Positions 38,927-51,211 of a stretch of 64,000 bases of DNA are shown here, piece by piece; within the stretch, counting starts at the first letter, position 1; every line of letters starts with the position of its first letter. The notes beneath the pieces were generated by a model. That model was given only the letters and a program-made list of their open reading frames with translations. It did no database searches and was not told the origin of the DNA. Origin of the DNA: Campylobacter estrildidarum (lineage in GTDB: Bacteria > Campylobacterota > Campylobacteria > Campylobacterales > Campylobacteraceae); the NCBI RefSeq assembly GCF_005406205.1, contig NZ_NXLZ01000012.1:1-64000 (forward strand), in the 5' to 3' direction. The position numbers and the translations under genes were made by a program.

Positions 38927-40149
38927 AAAAACTGCTCCAAATCTAAAATTTTAATGGTTTTTTCATCTTTATTTTCTAAATTTTTATAAAACAAGCTTTC
39001 ATTTTTAAATTCATTTTCCCCCATACAAAGAAAAATTTTAACTCCAGTTTTATCAGCATTTTCTAAGTGTTTTGCAAGTTTTTTTGCTTCATAACTTAAA
39101 AGAACTTTGTGGTTTTTTCTAAGTTTAGTTGCGATTTTAAAAATTTTTGAAATATAAACTTCATCCAAAGAGCAAAGATAAATTCCTTCTCTTTGTAAAT
39201 TTTCATCTTTTTGTTCTAAAATAGCCATAATCCTTTCTATGCCCATAGCAAAGCCTATGCCAAAACCGCTTTTTCCTCCTAAATATTCTATAAGTCTATC
39301 GTATCTTCCCCCGCCAGCAATTGCTGATTGTGCACCGATTTCATCGCTTATGAATTCAAAAGCTGTTTTAGAGTAATAATCCAAACCTCTAACAAGCTTA
39401 GAATCTAAAGTAAAATCGATTTCATTTTCTTTTAAAATATTTTGCAAAAAAGTAAAATCATCCTTACAGCATTGGCATAAATTTTGCTCTAAAAGTGGAG
39501 CTTGGCTGAGTAAATTTTGACATTGTTCGTTTTTACAATCTAAAACGCGTATAGGATTTAAGCTTTTACGTCTTTTACAATCCTCGCAAAATCCTTCTTG
39601 ATTGTCAAGATAGCAAATGAGTTTTTCGCGATAAGGTGGCATACATTTTGAACAACCTAAAGAATTAATGATAAGTTTAAATTTAATATCAAGACGTGAA
39701 AAAATTTCAGCCAACATTAAAATAATACTCGCATCTTCATAAACGCTACTTATACCAAAACTTTCTACTCCAAATTGATGAAATTCTCTCAAGCGTCCTT
39801 TTTGAGGTCTTTCGTATCGAAACATAGAGCCGTGATAAAACCAACGTTTAGCGTTTGTATTCTTATCGAATTTTTTTTCGATGTATGCACGAACTGCCCC
39901 AGCAGTTCCTTCAGGACGCATACAAACTTCATTACCTCCTTTATCTGTAAATTCATACATTTCTTTACCCACGATATCAGAACTTTCACCTACACTTCTT
40001 TTAAAAAGAATGCTTTGTTCTAAATGTGGCGTATTGATAAATTCAAAACCATAATTGTGAGCGACATCTTCACAAACTTCAATAATTTTTTTATAATATT
40101 TAGCGCTTTGATCGGTTAGATCTTTCATTCCTTTAAGGGCGTTAATCAT
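38923..40149 (-). CDS. hisS: Histidyl-tRNA synthetase
   Basis: 408 residues, class II synthetase. Motif 2 (RYERPQKGRLREFHQFG), the histidine A loop LVRGLDYYSKTAFEF, motif 3 GFGIGFAMGIERIM and a C-terminal anticodon-binding domain are all present. Cys-rich insertion SKCMPPYREK...CEDCKRR in the middle (about 160-190) fits the Cys-containing insertion domain found in Epsilonproteobacterial HisRS. Overlaps speA and tmk by 4 bases each. Confidence 0.97.
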   Translation of the reverse strand: MINALKGMKDLTDQSAKYYKKIIEVCEDVAHNYGFEFINTPHLEQSILFKRSVGESSDIVGKEMYEFTDKGGNEVCMRPEGTAGAVRAYIEKKFDKNTNAKRWFYHGSMFRYERPQKGRLREFHQFGVESFGISSVYEDASIILMLAEIFSRLDIKFKLIINSLGCSKCMPPYREKLICYLDNQEGFCEDCKRRKSLNPIRVLDCKNEQCQNLLSQAPLLEQNLCQCCKDDFTFLQNILKENEIDFTLDSKLVRGLDYYSKTAFEFISDEIGAQSAIAGGGRYDRLIEYLGGKSGFGIGFAMGIERIMAILEQKDENLQREGIYLCSLDEVYISKIFKIATKLRKNHKVLLSYEAKKLAKHLENADKTGVKIFLCMGENEFKNESLFYKNLENKDEKTIKILDLEQFL

Positions 40150-40724
40150 TGTAAAAATTCCTTTATTTTTAGGTGTAATTCTTCTATAGTTTTACTTGCG
40201 TCAAGTTTTAAAATCTCTATTTGAATTTTATTTTGTAAAAATAATAAAATATTTTCTAGTTTTTTTTGAACATTTAAAAAATATTCTATTCCACGTTGTT
40301 CTATAATGTCTAGTTTTTTTTCTCCTAAACGTTGTTTAATCAAATCTGCATTTGCTTTTAAAAATATAATTTTTTTTGGAAAAAAATTGTCTAGTGCAAA
40401 AGAATTTAAGAGAAAAAGCAATTCATCATCAAAATCAACCGCATAAGCCATACCTGATATAAAACTTCTATCACTGATGATGAGTTTATCTTTATTTGGG
40501 CTTATAATTTCTTCATAATGCTGTGCACGATCGGCTAAAAAAAGTAAAACTTCGGCTCTTTTTTTAAGATTTAAATTTTGATGAAGTAAAATATCTCTTA
40601 AAGATTTTCCTAAATTTGTTCCACCAGGTTCTAAAGTAAAAACAGCTTCTTTATAAACTTTTTTTAATAGGGAAATTTGCGTACTTTTACCTACGCAGTC
40701 AATTCCTTCAAATGCTACATACAA
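40146..40724 (-). CDS. tmk: Thymidylate kinase
   Basis: 192 residues. P loop GIDCVGKSTQ (about 7-16), DRX motif SDRSFISGMAYA, LID region. It phosphorylates dTMP to dTDP. The second Gly of the usual GxDGxGKS is Cys. Overlaps hisS and coaD (10 bases) on the minus strand. Confidence 0.95.
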   Translation of the reverse strand: MYVAFEGIDCVGKSTQISLLKKVYKEAVFTLEPGGTNLGKSLRDILLHQNLNLKKRAEVLLFLADRAQHYEEIISPNKDKLIISDRSFISGMAYAVDFDDELLFLLNSFALDNFFPKKIIFLKANADLIKQRLGEKKLDIIEQRGIEYFLNVQKKLENILLFLQNKIQIEILKLDASKTIEELHLKIKEFLQ

Positions 40725-41191
40725 GTTTTATCCTTTAAAAATGGTAAAATTTCTTTTGGAACTAAAGAGCTTACATCGCCTCCATGTGATACTATAGAAC
40801 GAACTATGGAGCTTGAAATAAAAGCGTGTTTTAAACTCGGCATTAAATAAATTGTTTCAATATCTTCCCAAAGTGCGTGATTTGCATATCCAATTTGTAG
40901 TTCGTATTCAAAATCGCTTACAGCTCTAAGCCCACGTATGACGGTATTTATCTTAAATTCTTTAGCTAAATCTACAAGTAAATTATCAAAAGTTATAATT
41001 TCTATATTTGAGATATTTTTTGTAGCAAGTTCTGCTAATTTTTTACGCTTTTCTAAATTATAATAAGGTTTTTTATGGTCACTTTTTGCAATAGCAATGA
41101 TCACTTTATCAAAAATTTTAAGAGCACGCTTTACTACATCTAAATGTCCATTAGTAATAGGATCAAAGGTTCCAGGGTATAAACAAGTCAT
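40715..41191 (-). CDS. coaD: Phosphopantetheine adenylyltransferase
   Basis: 158 residues, nucleotidyltransferase with YPGTFDPITNGHLDVV (His18-type TxGH) and the ISSS(I/V)R motif ISSSIVRSI. Makes dephospho-CoA from 4'-phosphopantetheine and ATP, the penultimate CoA step, which also serves the carrier proteins. Start follows a 75-base gap after ubiX, but the reading direction is continuous with the operon. Confidence 0.97.
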   Translation of the reverse strand: MTCLYPGTFDPITNGHLDVVKRALKIFDKVIIAIAKSDHKKPYYNLEKRKKLAELATKNISNIEIITFDNLLVDLAKEFKINTVIRGLRAVSDFEYELQIGYANHALWEDIETIYLMPSLKHAFISSSIVRSIVSHGGDVSSLVPKEILPFLKDKTCM

Positions 41192-41266
41192 CGTAACTCC
41201 AAAAATTCAAAATATAATAAATTTAGCCTTAAAAAATAGTAAAATATTTTCAAGGATTTGTTTTAA

Positions 41267-41824
41267 TCATTTCCATCTTTGATATAAATTGTGAGAAATT
41301 TCTAGTAAATCAAGCCATTTTCCGACGATAAAATTTTCCATTTCTTCTAAATTCTTGGCTTTTGAATAGCTTGCAATAACAGGTGGAGCTATAATGACAC
41401 CCATTTGGCTTAATTTTGTCATTTGTTCTAAATTTAAAGTAGAGAAGGGCATTTCTCTTATACCTAAAATCATTTTCTTTTTTTCTTTAAGTGCTACAGC
41501 AGCACAGCGAGTTAAAAGAGTGTCTGCTAAGCCTGTATGAATTTTGGCTAAAGTGGAGATAGAGCAGGGCGCAATGATCGTTTTTTCTATACCAAAAGAG
41601 CCACTTGCAACTCCAGCACTAAGATCAGAATCTGCCAAAAAATGAGTATTTTTAAAATTTTCTTTACATATTTTTTCTAAATTTTGTTTTGTTTCAGCGC
41701 TAAAACTAAGTTTTGCACCTTGAGTAAGGATGCAATAAGCTTCGCATTTATTTTCTAAATTTTGTAATAACTTTAATCCTAATGAAACACTACTTGATCC
41801 TGAAATTCCTAACAAAATTTTCAT
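41267..41824 (-). CDS. ubiX: Flavin prenyltransferase UbiX
   Basis: 185 residues with GISGSSSVSLGLKLLQ and the prenyl/FMN-binding APCSISTLAKIHTGLADTLL segment. It makes prenylated FMN, the cofactor of the UbiD decarboxylase in quinone (menaquinone-side) synthesis. Overlaps flgA by 4 bases, as in C. jejuni. Confidence 0.92.
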   Translation of the reverse strand: MKILLGISGSSSVSLGLKLLQNLENKCEAYCILTQGAKLSFSAETKQNLEKICKENFKNTHFLADSDLSAGVASGSFGIEKTIIAPCSISTLAKIHTGLADTLLTRCAAVALKEKKKMILGIREMPFSTLNLEQMTKLSQMGVIIAPPVIASYSKAKNLEEMENFIVGKWLDLLEISHNLYQRWK

Positions 41825-42483
41825 TGCAAGATTATCCTATTTTTACCTATTACTATACCTTGCATAACTTTACCTTCTTTATTTTTTGCACGAATTCTTT
41901 CTCCCATATTTGCGTTTTGTAAAGCCATCAATTCTATTAAAACATCCACATTTCCATCGCTTAAAATTCCTATTATAGAATCATTCTTTCGTATTAAAGC
42001 CGAAGTTTTAAACATATTTTCTTTTAAAATGGTATTTTTACTAATGTTGCTTTTGGCTATGAGATTATTTGCATCTTCTAAATTTAATGCATTAGGAGGA
42101 ACTTTATCAAAATCCAGCAAAACGCTTTTGTAATCAAAAGCACCAAGTTTATTTCCTCTTTTTATAGCACGATTGCTTTTTAAAACTTCTAAATTTGCTT
42201 GAATAAAATATCTAAAAAATACATTTTTTTGTATATTTTGTGGAGTTTTAAATTCGGCTCTTAAAAATCCTTGAGCTTGGTTAAAACGTCCATTAGCAAT
42301 TCTTAGAAATTCATATTGATTGAAATCTTTAGGTAAAGAAGTAATTTTTAAATCGATTTGGGTGATAATGATTTTTGGAAAATTATTTTTTATTTCTTTT
42401 ACAAGAGCAAGTTTGATTTCTTCCAAACTTGCTCCATGACTCAAATCAAGAAATATAATAAATATAAAAAATAAAATTCTCAT
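41821..42483 (-). CDS. flgA: Flagellar P-ring assembly chaperone FlgA
   Basis: 220 residues, signal peptide (1-18) then a SAF-like C-terminal domain with GDKxGAFD-like (NKLGAFDYKSVLLDFD) and the tail GERIRAKNKEGKVMQGIVIG characteristic of FlgA. It escorts FlgI in the periplasm. Placed next to ubiX, in the middle of housekeeping genes far from flgR. Confidence 0.88.
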   Translation of the reverse strand: MRILFFIFIIFLDLSHGASLEEIKLALVKEIKNNFPKIIITQIDLKITSLPKDFNQYEFLRIANGRFNQAQGFLRAEFKTPQNIQKNVFFRYFIQANLEVLKSNRAIKRGNKLGAFDYKSVLLDFDKVPPNALNLEDANNLIAKSNISKNTILKENMFKTSALIRKNDSIIGILSDGNVDVLIELMALQNANMGERIRAKNKEGKVMQGIVIGKNRIILQ

Positions 42484-42547
42484 AATTAATCCAAAATTCT
42501 ATAAAATGATGTTTTTAATTTTAACATGATAAATTAATTTTTATCGA

Positions 42548-43321
42548 TTAAAAAGATGGTACTATAGAATTTTCATATTTTTTTAAAATAAATTGTTTAA
42601 TTTTATCACTTTGTAAAGCTTTGATTAAAGCCTTGATTTTAGGATCGTTTTCATGTCCAGCTTTTACAACCAAAATATTTGCATAAGGACTATTCTTATT
42701 TTCTATAAATACGCTATCTTTGACAGGGTTTAGATTGGCAGATAGAGCATAATTAGAATTAATAACAGCAAAATCAACATCATCTAAAGCCCTTGGAAGT
42801 TGTGCAGCCTTAAGTTCAACAAATTTTATTTTTTTAGGATTTTCTGTAATATCGAGCGGAGTTTTTAAATTGCTATTTTGAAATTTTAAAGAACATTTTT
42901 GTGCGATTATATCCAAAGCTCTACTTTCATTAGTAGGATCATTTGGTATAGCTATTATAGCTTTTTCTTTAATGTTGTCTAAATTTTTATATTTTTTAGA
43001 ATAAACAGCCATAGGCTCAAGATGGATGCTAGCTACCTTAACAAGATTAGTGCCTTTGTTTTTGTTAAATTCTTCTAAATAAGGCGCGTGTTGAAAAAAA
43101 TTCGCATCAACTTCCCCGCTATCTACAGCTAAATTTGGTAAAGTATAGTCTGTAAATTCTTTAATAACAAGCTTATAACCCTCTTTTTCGAGGATAGGTT
43201 TGGCTTGTTCTAATATTTCAGCGTGAGGCACAGGTGTAGCAGCAACGCTAATGGTTTCTAGCGCATTTAAATTTAGGAATAAACCTAATAAGCTTGATAT
43301 ACATAAAATTCTAATATTCAT
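42548..43321 (-). CDS. metQ: MetQ/NlpA-family substrate-binding protein
   Basis: 257 residues with signal peptide ending LNALE and the NlpA motifs VAATPVPHAEILEQAKP, DANFFQHAPYLEEFNK and AIPNDPTNESRAL. It binds methionine (or a related amino acid) for MetNI. There is no lipobox Cys at the cleavage region, unlike most MetQ lipoproteins, so it looks soluble. C. jejuni has two or three such genes in tandem; only one is here. Confidence 0.85.
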   Translation of the reverse strand: MNIRILCISSLLGLFLNLNALETISVAATPVPHAEILEQAKPILEKEGYKLVIKEFTDYTLPNLAVDSGEVDANFFQHAPYLEEFNKNKGTNLVKVASIHLEPMAVYSKKYKNLDNIKEKAIIAIPNDPTNESRALDIIAQKCSLKFQNSNLKTPLDITENPKKIKFVELKAAQLPRALDDVDFAVINSNYALSANLNPVKDSVFIENKNSPYANILVVKAGHENDPKIKALIKALQSDKIKQFILKKYENSIVPSF

Positions 43322-43398
43322 TTTTTTCCTTTTTCAGATAAATAAATTATTTTTTATATCTAATTTTTATTCATATTTTGCTTAAAAATATAAGAGAA

Positions 43399-44325
43399 TT
43401 ATAAAAATAAATTTTGTTTTTTCCTTTTAAAAAACATAAAAATAAGCGATATAATTAGTAAAAAACAAATTATAAGCTGAAAAATGTAATTTTCTCCATT
43501 ATTTAGGCTTGATACAGTACTTATAGTGAACAAAGCAATTAAAGAAATAATGATATTTAAAGTCTTATTGTTTTTTGACCAAGAATAAAAAAGATTTCCT
43601 AGAATTTGTATAATTTGAACTAAGGCTAGTAAAATGATAACGGTTTGTATCATGATTTCTTTATTAAATCGTTCATATCCATAGCGAATAGCAATATCGC
43701 CAAGTCCACCACCTCCAACTGTTCCAGCTAAGGCCGAAAAACCTATAGTAAAAATTAAAATTAAAGTTAGTCCATTGATGATATTTGGTAAGGATTCTAC
43801 AAAAATAACCTTAAAAACGATTTGTGTATCGCTTGCACCATAGCTTTTGGCAGCTTCAATAATCCCTTTATCTACTTCTTTGAAAGCACTTTCTATCATT
43901 TTAGCTAAATAAGGTGCAATACCTATAGCTAAAGGTACTATTGCCGCATCGGTTCCTATGCTCGTACCAACGATTATTTTAGAAAGTGGCAATAAAATAA
44001 CAATGAGTATTAAAAAAGGAAAGGCACGTAAAATATTAATAATAAAATCTAAAATACTATAAGCAATTTTATTTTGCTTGATACCATTTTTTTCCCAAAT
44101 AGCAAGTAAGATTCCAGGCATAATGGCAAGAATAAAACCAAAAAATACAGCCATTAAACTCATATAAATGGTTTCATTTAAGGCCGGTTTTAAAACAAGA
44201 TCATAATTTTGAGGAAAAGTAGAAATAGAATTTAATATAACCTCTTGCATGTCCTTCCAAGAAATTTCAGAAATAAATTGTGATATTCTGCTAAACAAGG
44301 CATCTAGGAAATTTTCTTCATTCAT
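43399..44325 (-). CDS. metI: Methionine ABC transporter permease MetI-like
   Basis: 308 residues from ATG 44325 (ATGA overlap with the metN stop and a GGGAG site; GTG 44340 is less likely). The core contains the coupling motif [20 protein letters not shown] and GGGGLGDIA. It is about 90 residues longer than E. coli MetI, with an added N-terminal part (1-55) and two C-terminal helices (from about 250) ending in a basic tail. Inner membrane partner of MetN. Confidence 0.88.
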   Translation of the reverse strand: MNEENFLDALFSRISQFISEISWKDMQEVILNSISTFPQNYDLVLKPALNETIYMSLMAVFFGFILAIMPGILLAIWEKNGIKQNKIAYSILDFIINILRAFPFLILIVILLPLSKIIVGTSIGTDAAIVPLAIGIAPYLAKMIESAFKEVDKGIIEAAKSYGASDTQIVFKVIFVESLPNIINGLTLILIFTIGFSALAGTVGGGGLGDIAIRYGYERFNKEIMIQTVIILLALVQIIQILGNLFYSWSKNNKTLNIIISLIALFTISTVSSLNNGENYIFQLIICFLLIISLIFMFFKRKKQNLFL

Positions 44326-45332
44326 GATGCAAACTCCCACAAAACTCCATTTTTTTCTATGTAATTAAGCACTTTATCTTTATCTTTATGATCGATATTG
44401 ATCACTAAATTTCCTAAGGCTTTGCCATTTAATTTTTCTATTTTTCCCCAGACTATATTAAAATCTATATCCAAAGTTCTAGCCATATGTGTAATGACTT
44501 TGTTTTCTACTATTTCTTTAGGAAAATATAATTTTATATTTAATCCATGTGTAGGTAAAAAGTCACTTTCGCCTAAAAATTCTTTCATTTTGTGATTTGG
44601 CTTTAAGAAAAGTTCATCAATGGCACCACTTCCTATAATTTTACCATGTTCTAATAAAAGCGCTTTTTGTGCTATATCTTTTACCACATCCATTTCATGA
44701 GTTACTAAAACTACAGTGATTCCAAATTCAGTATTGATTTTATTAATAAGTTCTAAAATATTTTTAGTAGTATTGGGATCTAAAGCTGAAGTTGCTTCGT
44801 CGCTGAGTAAAATTTTTGGATTTAAGGTTAAAGCTCTAGCAATAGCCACTCTTTGTTTTTGTCCCCCGCTTAATTCTTTAGGATAGGCATTAAATTTATG
44901 TTTAAGCCCTACAATTTCAAGTAGAGAATGCACTTTTTCGTTTATTTCTTTTTCGCTCATGTATTCTTTGTTAAAAATTTTAGAATGAATTTTACATTGA
45001 GTAAAATGTGTTCTAAGCGGCATAGCAACGTTTTCAAAAATATTTTTTCGCTCCATTAAAGCAAAATTTTGAAAAATCATTCCTATATCTTTTCTTAGAT
45101 TTCTAAGTTTTTTAGGATTTTTTTGCTTTAAATTTTTGATTTCAAAATCTAGAACTTTTAGACTTCCTTCTTGATAGTCTTCAAGTCCATTAATGCATCT
45201 TAAAAGTGTTGATTTTCCAGCACCACTATGTCCTACAATGGCATAAATTTCACCTTTGTTGATTTCTAAAGAAACATCATCAATAACAAGCTCTTTATCG
45301 TAATATTTTTTTAAATTTTTTATTTTTATCAA
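44322..45332 (-). CDS. metN: Methionine ABC transporter ATPase MetN
   Basis: 336 residues. Walker [10 protein letters not shown] (about 33-41), signature [15 protein letters not shown] (about 142-156), Walker [14 protein letters not shown], and a C-terminal NIL domain (about 250-336) that senses intracellular methionine. Substrate may be methionine by family, not proven. Starts 3 bases after valS stop region, on the minus strand. Confidence 0.9.
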   Translation of the reverse strand: MIKIKNLKKYYDKELVIDDVSLEINKGEIYAIVGHSGAGKSTLLRCINGLEDYQEGSLKVLDFEIKNLKQKNPKKLRNLRKDIGMIFQNFALMERKNIFENVAMPLRTHFTQCKIHSKIFNKEYMSEKEINEKVHSLLEIVGLKHKFNAYPKELSGGQKQRVAIARALTLNPKILLSDEATSALDPNTTKNILELINKINTEFGITVVLVTHEMDVVKDIAQKALLLEHGKIIGSGAIDELFLKPNHKMKEFLGESDFLPTHGLNIKLYFPKEIVENKVITHMARTLDIDFNIVWGKIEKLNGKALGNLVINIDHKDKDKVLNYIEKNGVLWEFAS

Positions 45333-45334
45333 GA

Positions 45335-47953
<2,619 letters not shown>

Positions 47954-47980
47954 ATAAATATAACCTTTATTTTATAAAAA

Positions 47981-48964
47981 TTATTTAGATGAAATTTCTA
48001 CCATTTCGCAGAATGGGAAGAAGTATTGTGCGAAATTAGTACCCGTTTTTAAACTTTTGATATGCTTAGAAAATTCACTCCCCTTACCTTCTTTTTTGAT
48101 TTGGATACTAATTTTTTTGATTTTTTCCTCACGTGCTATGTGACTATCGATTTCTTGTGGATTATCCATATAAGGTTTGATTCTATCTACGCTTATATAT
48201 TTGTAAGCTTTTCTCATATCTGAAAATATAATATCTTTATTATAAACAGTTAATTTCATTTCGCCTTTTGGAAGCATTTTTACAAAGATAGCTAAGTTAT
48301 AATCTTTAGCATTTGTTTGTATAGGAGCTAATATCTCTTTTAATAAATTGATTCTATAATCACTTAAAAATTTTCCATCTAAAATATATACTTGCATACC
48401 TTCAGTGCTTAATTGAGGTTCTAAGCGACTATCTTTTCCGATGGTTAGGTATTCTTCAGCGACGCTAGGCTTATGTTTTTTAGTATTTTTACCTGTTGTA
48501 TTTTTTAAAGCTTTTTCTTGCTCTAGAAGTTTTCTTTGTCTTTCTATTTCTTTGTTTAAAGCTTCTATTTTTGCTTTTTTCTCTTCTTCTGTGATTTCTT
48601 TTTTGTTTTCAACTTTTTTTTCTGTTTTTTTGTTTGATTCTACTTTATTTGTTGCGCTTGTATTTTGTTTTTGCTGATTGTTTAAGGTAGTATTGTTATC
48701 AACTTTGTCCTCTTGTTTTTGATTGTCTGTATAGTTTGGATAAGATGGGGTATTGTAAGAATTGTTTGAATAGTTACTATTTGATTGATTGGAATATGTA
48801 TTTTGTTCATATGTGCTTGATTGTGTATTTGTTTCGTAATTATTTGTTGGAGTGTAAGAATAATTTGGTTTTGAGTATTCAAAAAGATAATAATACGTTC
48901 CTCCAAGTATTAAAATTACAGCTATTAATATTCCGACAATAACAGAAAAAACTTTAAAATTCAT
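47981..48964 (-). CDS. Periplasmic/anchored protein with Asn/Gln/Tyr-rich linker, unknown function
   Basis: 327 residues: one N-terminal transmembrane anchor (about 6-28), a low-complexity region rich in Asn, Gln, Ser, Thr and Tyr (about 30-105), a Lys/Glu coiled coil (about 112-155), then a globular domain to the end. No named domain. The C-terminal domain (about 170-327) looks like a cell-envelope or peptidoglycan-associated fold but I cannot assign it. Conserved upstream of valS in C. jejuni (Cj0776c). First gene of the minus-strand run; divergent from the helicase across 137 bases. Confidence 0.75.
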   Translation of the reverse strand: MNFKVFSVIVGILIAVILILGGTYYYLFEYSKPNYSYTPTNNYETNTQSSTYEQNTYSNQSNSNYSNNSYNTPSYPNYTDNQKQEDKVDNNTTLNNQQKQNTSATNKVESNKKTEKKVENKKEITEEEKKAKIEALNKEIERQRKLLEQEKALKNTTGKNTKKHKPSVAEEYLTIGKDSRLEPQLSTEGMQVYILDGKFLSDYRINLLKEILAPIQTNAKDYNLAIFVKMLPKGEMKLTVYNKDIIFSDMRKAYKYISVDRIKPYMDNPQEIDSHIAREEKIKKISIQIKKEGKGSEFSKHIKSLKTGTNFAQYFFPFCEMVEISSK

Positions 48965-49074
48965 TTTTGATTTCCTTTATGTTAATAAAATTTTATTTTA
49001 AAAATTTTGATTCTATTCTACTACAATCAAATATAAAGAATATTTAAATTTTATATTTTTAAGTAAATTTTTTT

Positions 49075-49080
49075 TATAAT
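49075..49080 (+). promoter_or_regulatory. -10 element for the helicase gene
   Basis: TATAAT preceded by a T run (about 49067-49074), 22 bases before ATG 49102, with AAGGAAA as ribosome site. The divergent minus gene has a possible TAGAAT -10 at 49020-49015. Confidence 0.5.
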
Positions 49081-49101
49081 TTTAACTTTTTAAGGAAAAT
49101 A

Positions 49102-51126
49102 ATGCCACTTTCTAGATTAAATGAAGAACAATATAAAGCAGCTACGGCTGATTTTGGACATAACTTAATTATTGCGAGTGCAGGTACAGGAAAAACTTCC
49201 ACTATAGTTGCAAGGATCTCTTATCTTTTAAGCCAAGATATTAATCCGCAAAAAATAATGCTTTTAACTTTTACTAATAAAGCTAGTAAAGAAATGATTA
49301 GTCGTTTGAATATGTTTTTTGATAAAAGCATTACAAATAAAATTCTTGCAGGAACCTTTCATAGCACGGCTTATACTTTATTAAAGAATGCAAATAAAGA
49401 TATTATTTTAAAACAAGCTAGTGAGTTAAAAACTTTACTTAGAAGTGTATATGAAAAAAGAACCTTTAGACATTTAAGCGATATAAAACCTTATCAAGCA
49501 AGCTATTTATATGATATATATTCTTTATTTCAAAACAAGGCACATAATCAAGATTTTTTCACTTGGTTTTGTAAAAACTATGAAGAACAAAGCATATATG
49601 CTGAAATTTATGAAGATATTTTTAAAGAATATGAAAATGAAAAAAAGCGTTTTAACTATGTTGATTTTAATGATTTGCTTTTAAATTTAAAAGAGCTCTT
49701 AAAAGAAAATAAATACGAATTTGATGAAATTTTGGTAGATGAATATCAAGACACAAACACTTTGCAAAGCTCTTTAATTGAATCTTTTAAAAGTAAAAGT
49801 TTATTTTGCGTGGGTGATTATGATCAGAGCATTTATGCTTTTAATGGAGCAGATATAAATATTATCGGTAGTTTTAAAGATCGTTTTAAAGATGCAAAAA
49901 TATTTTCTTTAAATAAAAACTATCGTTCTTCTAGAAGCATTTTAGCTTTAGCAAATAAGGTGATTTTAAATAATGAAAGACTTTATCCTAAAGAGCTAAT
50001 AGTTACAAGAAAAGATGAATTTAAAGCTCCTGCTTTATTAACTTTTGAAGAATTATTTGATCAATATCAAAATATAGCTAAAATGATACTAACTAGTGGG
50101 GTAAATTTAGAAGAAATAGCAGTTATTTTTAGAAATAATTCAAGTGCCGATGGGATCGAAGTAGCATTAAGGGAGCAAGGGATTGCTAGCGCTAGAAAAG
50201 GCAGTGGAAGTTTTTTTGAAAGTTTGGAGGTTAAGGCTTTTAATGCAATGTTAGCTTTAATTATTAATCCAAAAGATATTATGGCTTTTATCCACCTAAT
50301 CCAATACACTAAAGGAGTTGGGGGAGTATTGGCAAAAGAAATTTTTGATGCGCTTTTAAAATTAGGTCATGGTAGTTTAATTAAAGGTTTTTTAGATCCG
50401 GATAAAAGCGTTAGTTTGCAAAATCATCAACAAAGAAATTATCAACTTGGTCTTTTTGGGGACTTGGAAGAATTATTAGATGAAAAACGTTTTACTTTAG
50501 AAAGTGAATTTAATTCTCATCCTATTTTAAAAATCTCAAAAATAAATGATTTATGCGCAAGGAATCTAGAAAAAATATATTTTTTTTTAAAAGAAGCTGT
50601 GAAAATTAAGCATTCTTTAGGATTGGTAAAATTAATTTGTCAAAATTCTTTTTATAGAGAAATTTGCGAAGAGCTTGCCATAAAAAGGGCTACAAATAAA
50701 TCAGGGCAGGTTGATTTAACGCGAAAAGCTGAAAATTTAGAAAAAATAGAAAATAAGCTTAATGTTTTAAGGGAGCTTGCTAAAAATTATAGCGATATTT
50801 ATAAGTATTATAATTTTCTTACCTTGGGTGCTAGTGAAATGGGTAATGAAAAAGGCGTTAATTTGTTAAGTGTTCATGCAAGCAAGGGTTTAGAATTCGA
50901 TCTTGTTTTTGTCGTAGATCTTGCACAAGGGCGTTTTCCAAATCAAAAACTTATAAATATGGGTGGAAGTCTAGAAGAAGAAAGAAGGCTTTTTTATGTA
51001 GCAGTAACTAGAGCTAAAAATATACTTTATCTAAGTTATGCAAAATATGATAAAAATAAAAAAACTTCTTTTGATCCTTCATGTTTTCTTATAGAAGCAG
51101 GACTTTGCAAAGCAGAATTAAGATAG
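49102..51126 (+). CDS. UvrD/Rep-family ATP-dependent DNA helicase
   Basis: 674 residues, SF1A helicase. Motif I ASAGTGKTSTI (about 26-36), motif Ia TFTNKASKEM, motif II DEYQD, motif III GDYDQSIYAFNGAD, motif V LLSVHASKGLEFDLVFV, motif VI EERRLFYVAVTRA. It works in repair or replication restart. Which of UvrD, Rep or PcrA it is cannot be decided from the sequence. A T9 run lies inside the gene (50580-50588). Confidence 0.93.
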   Translation: MPLSRLNEEQYKAATADFGHNLIIASAGTGKTSTIVARISYLLSQDINPQKIMLLTFTNKASKEMISRLNMFFDKSITNKILAGTFHSTAYTLLKNANKDIILKQASELKTLLRSVYEKRTFRHLSDIKPYQASYLYDIYSLFQNKAHNQDFFTWFCKNYEEQSIYAEIYEDIFKEYENEKKRFNYVDFNDLLLNLKELLKENKYEFDEILVDEYQDTNTLQSSLIESFKSKSLFCVGDYDQSIYAFNGADINIIGSFKDRFKDAKIFSLNKNYRSSRSILALANKVILNNERLYPKELIVTRKDEFKAPALLTFEELFDQYQNIAKMILTSGVNLEEIAVIFRNNSSADGIEVALREQGIASARKGSGSFFESLEVKAFNAMLALIINPKDIMAFIHLIQYTKGVGGVLAKEIFDALLKLGHGSLIKGFLDPDKSVSLQNHQQRNYQLGLFGDLEELLDEKRFTLESEFNSHPILKISKINDLCARNLEKIYFFLKEAVKIKHSLGLVKLICQNSFYREICEELAIKRATNKSGQVDLTRKAENLEKIENKLNVLRELAKNYSDIYKYYNFLTLGASEMGNEKGVNLLSVHASKGLEFDLVFVVDLAQGRFPNQKLINMGGSLEEERRLFYVAVTRAKNILYLSYAKYDKNKKTSFDPSCFLIEAGLCKAELR

Positions 51127-51164
51127 TTCTCTTGAATCTTAAAAAAAACATTAACTTTTTAAGG

Positions 51165-51170
51165 TATAAT
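51165..51170 (+). promoter_or_regulatory. -10 element for tpx
   Basis: TATAAT after TTTTTAAGG, about 40 bases before ATG 51212, in the short gap after the helicase. Confidence 0.5.
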
Positions 51171-51211
51171 TTTAGTGTTTTAAAATTTTATCAATATTAA
51201 AGGAAATTATT

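Noticed and set aside
42548..43321. MetQ as lipoprotein
   Set aside because: The only early Cys (residue 7) lies in the hydrophobic core and not at a lipobox, so I describe it as a soluble periplasmic protein.
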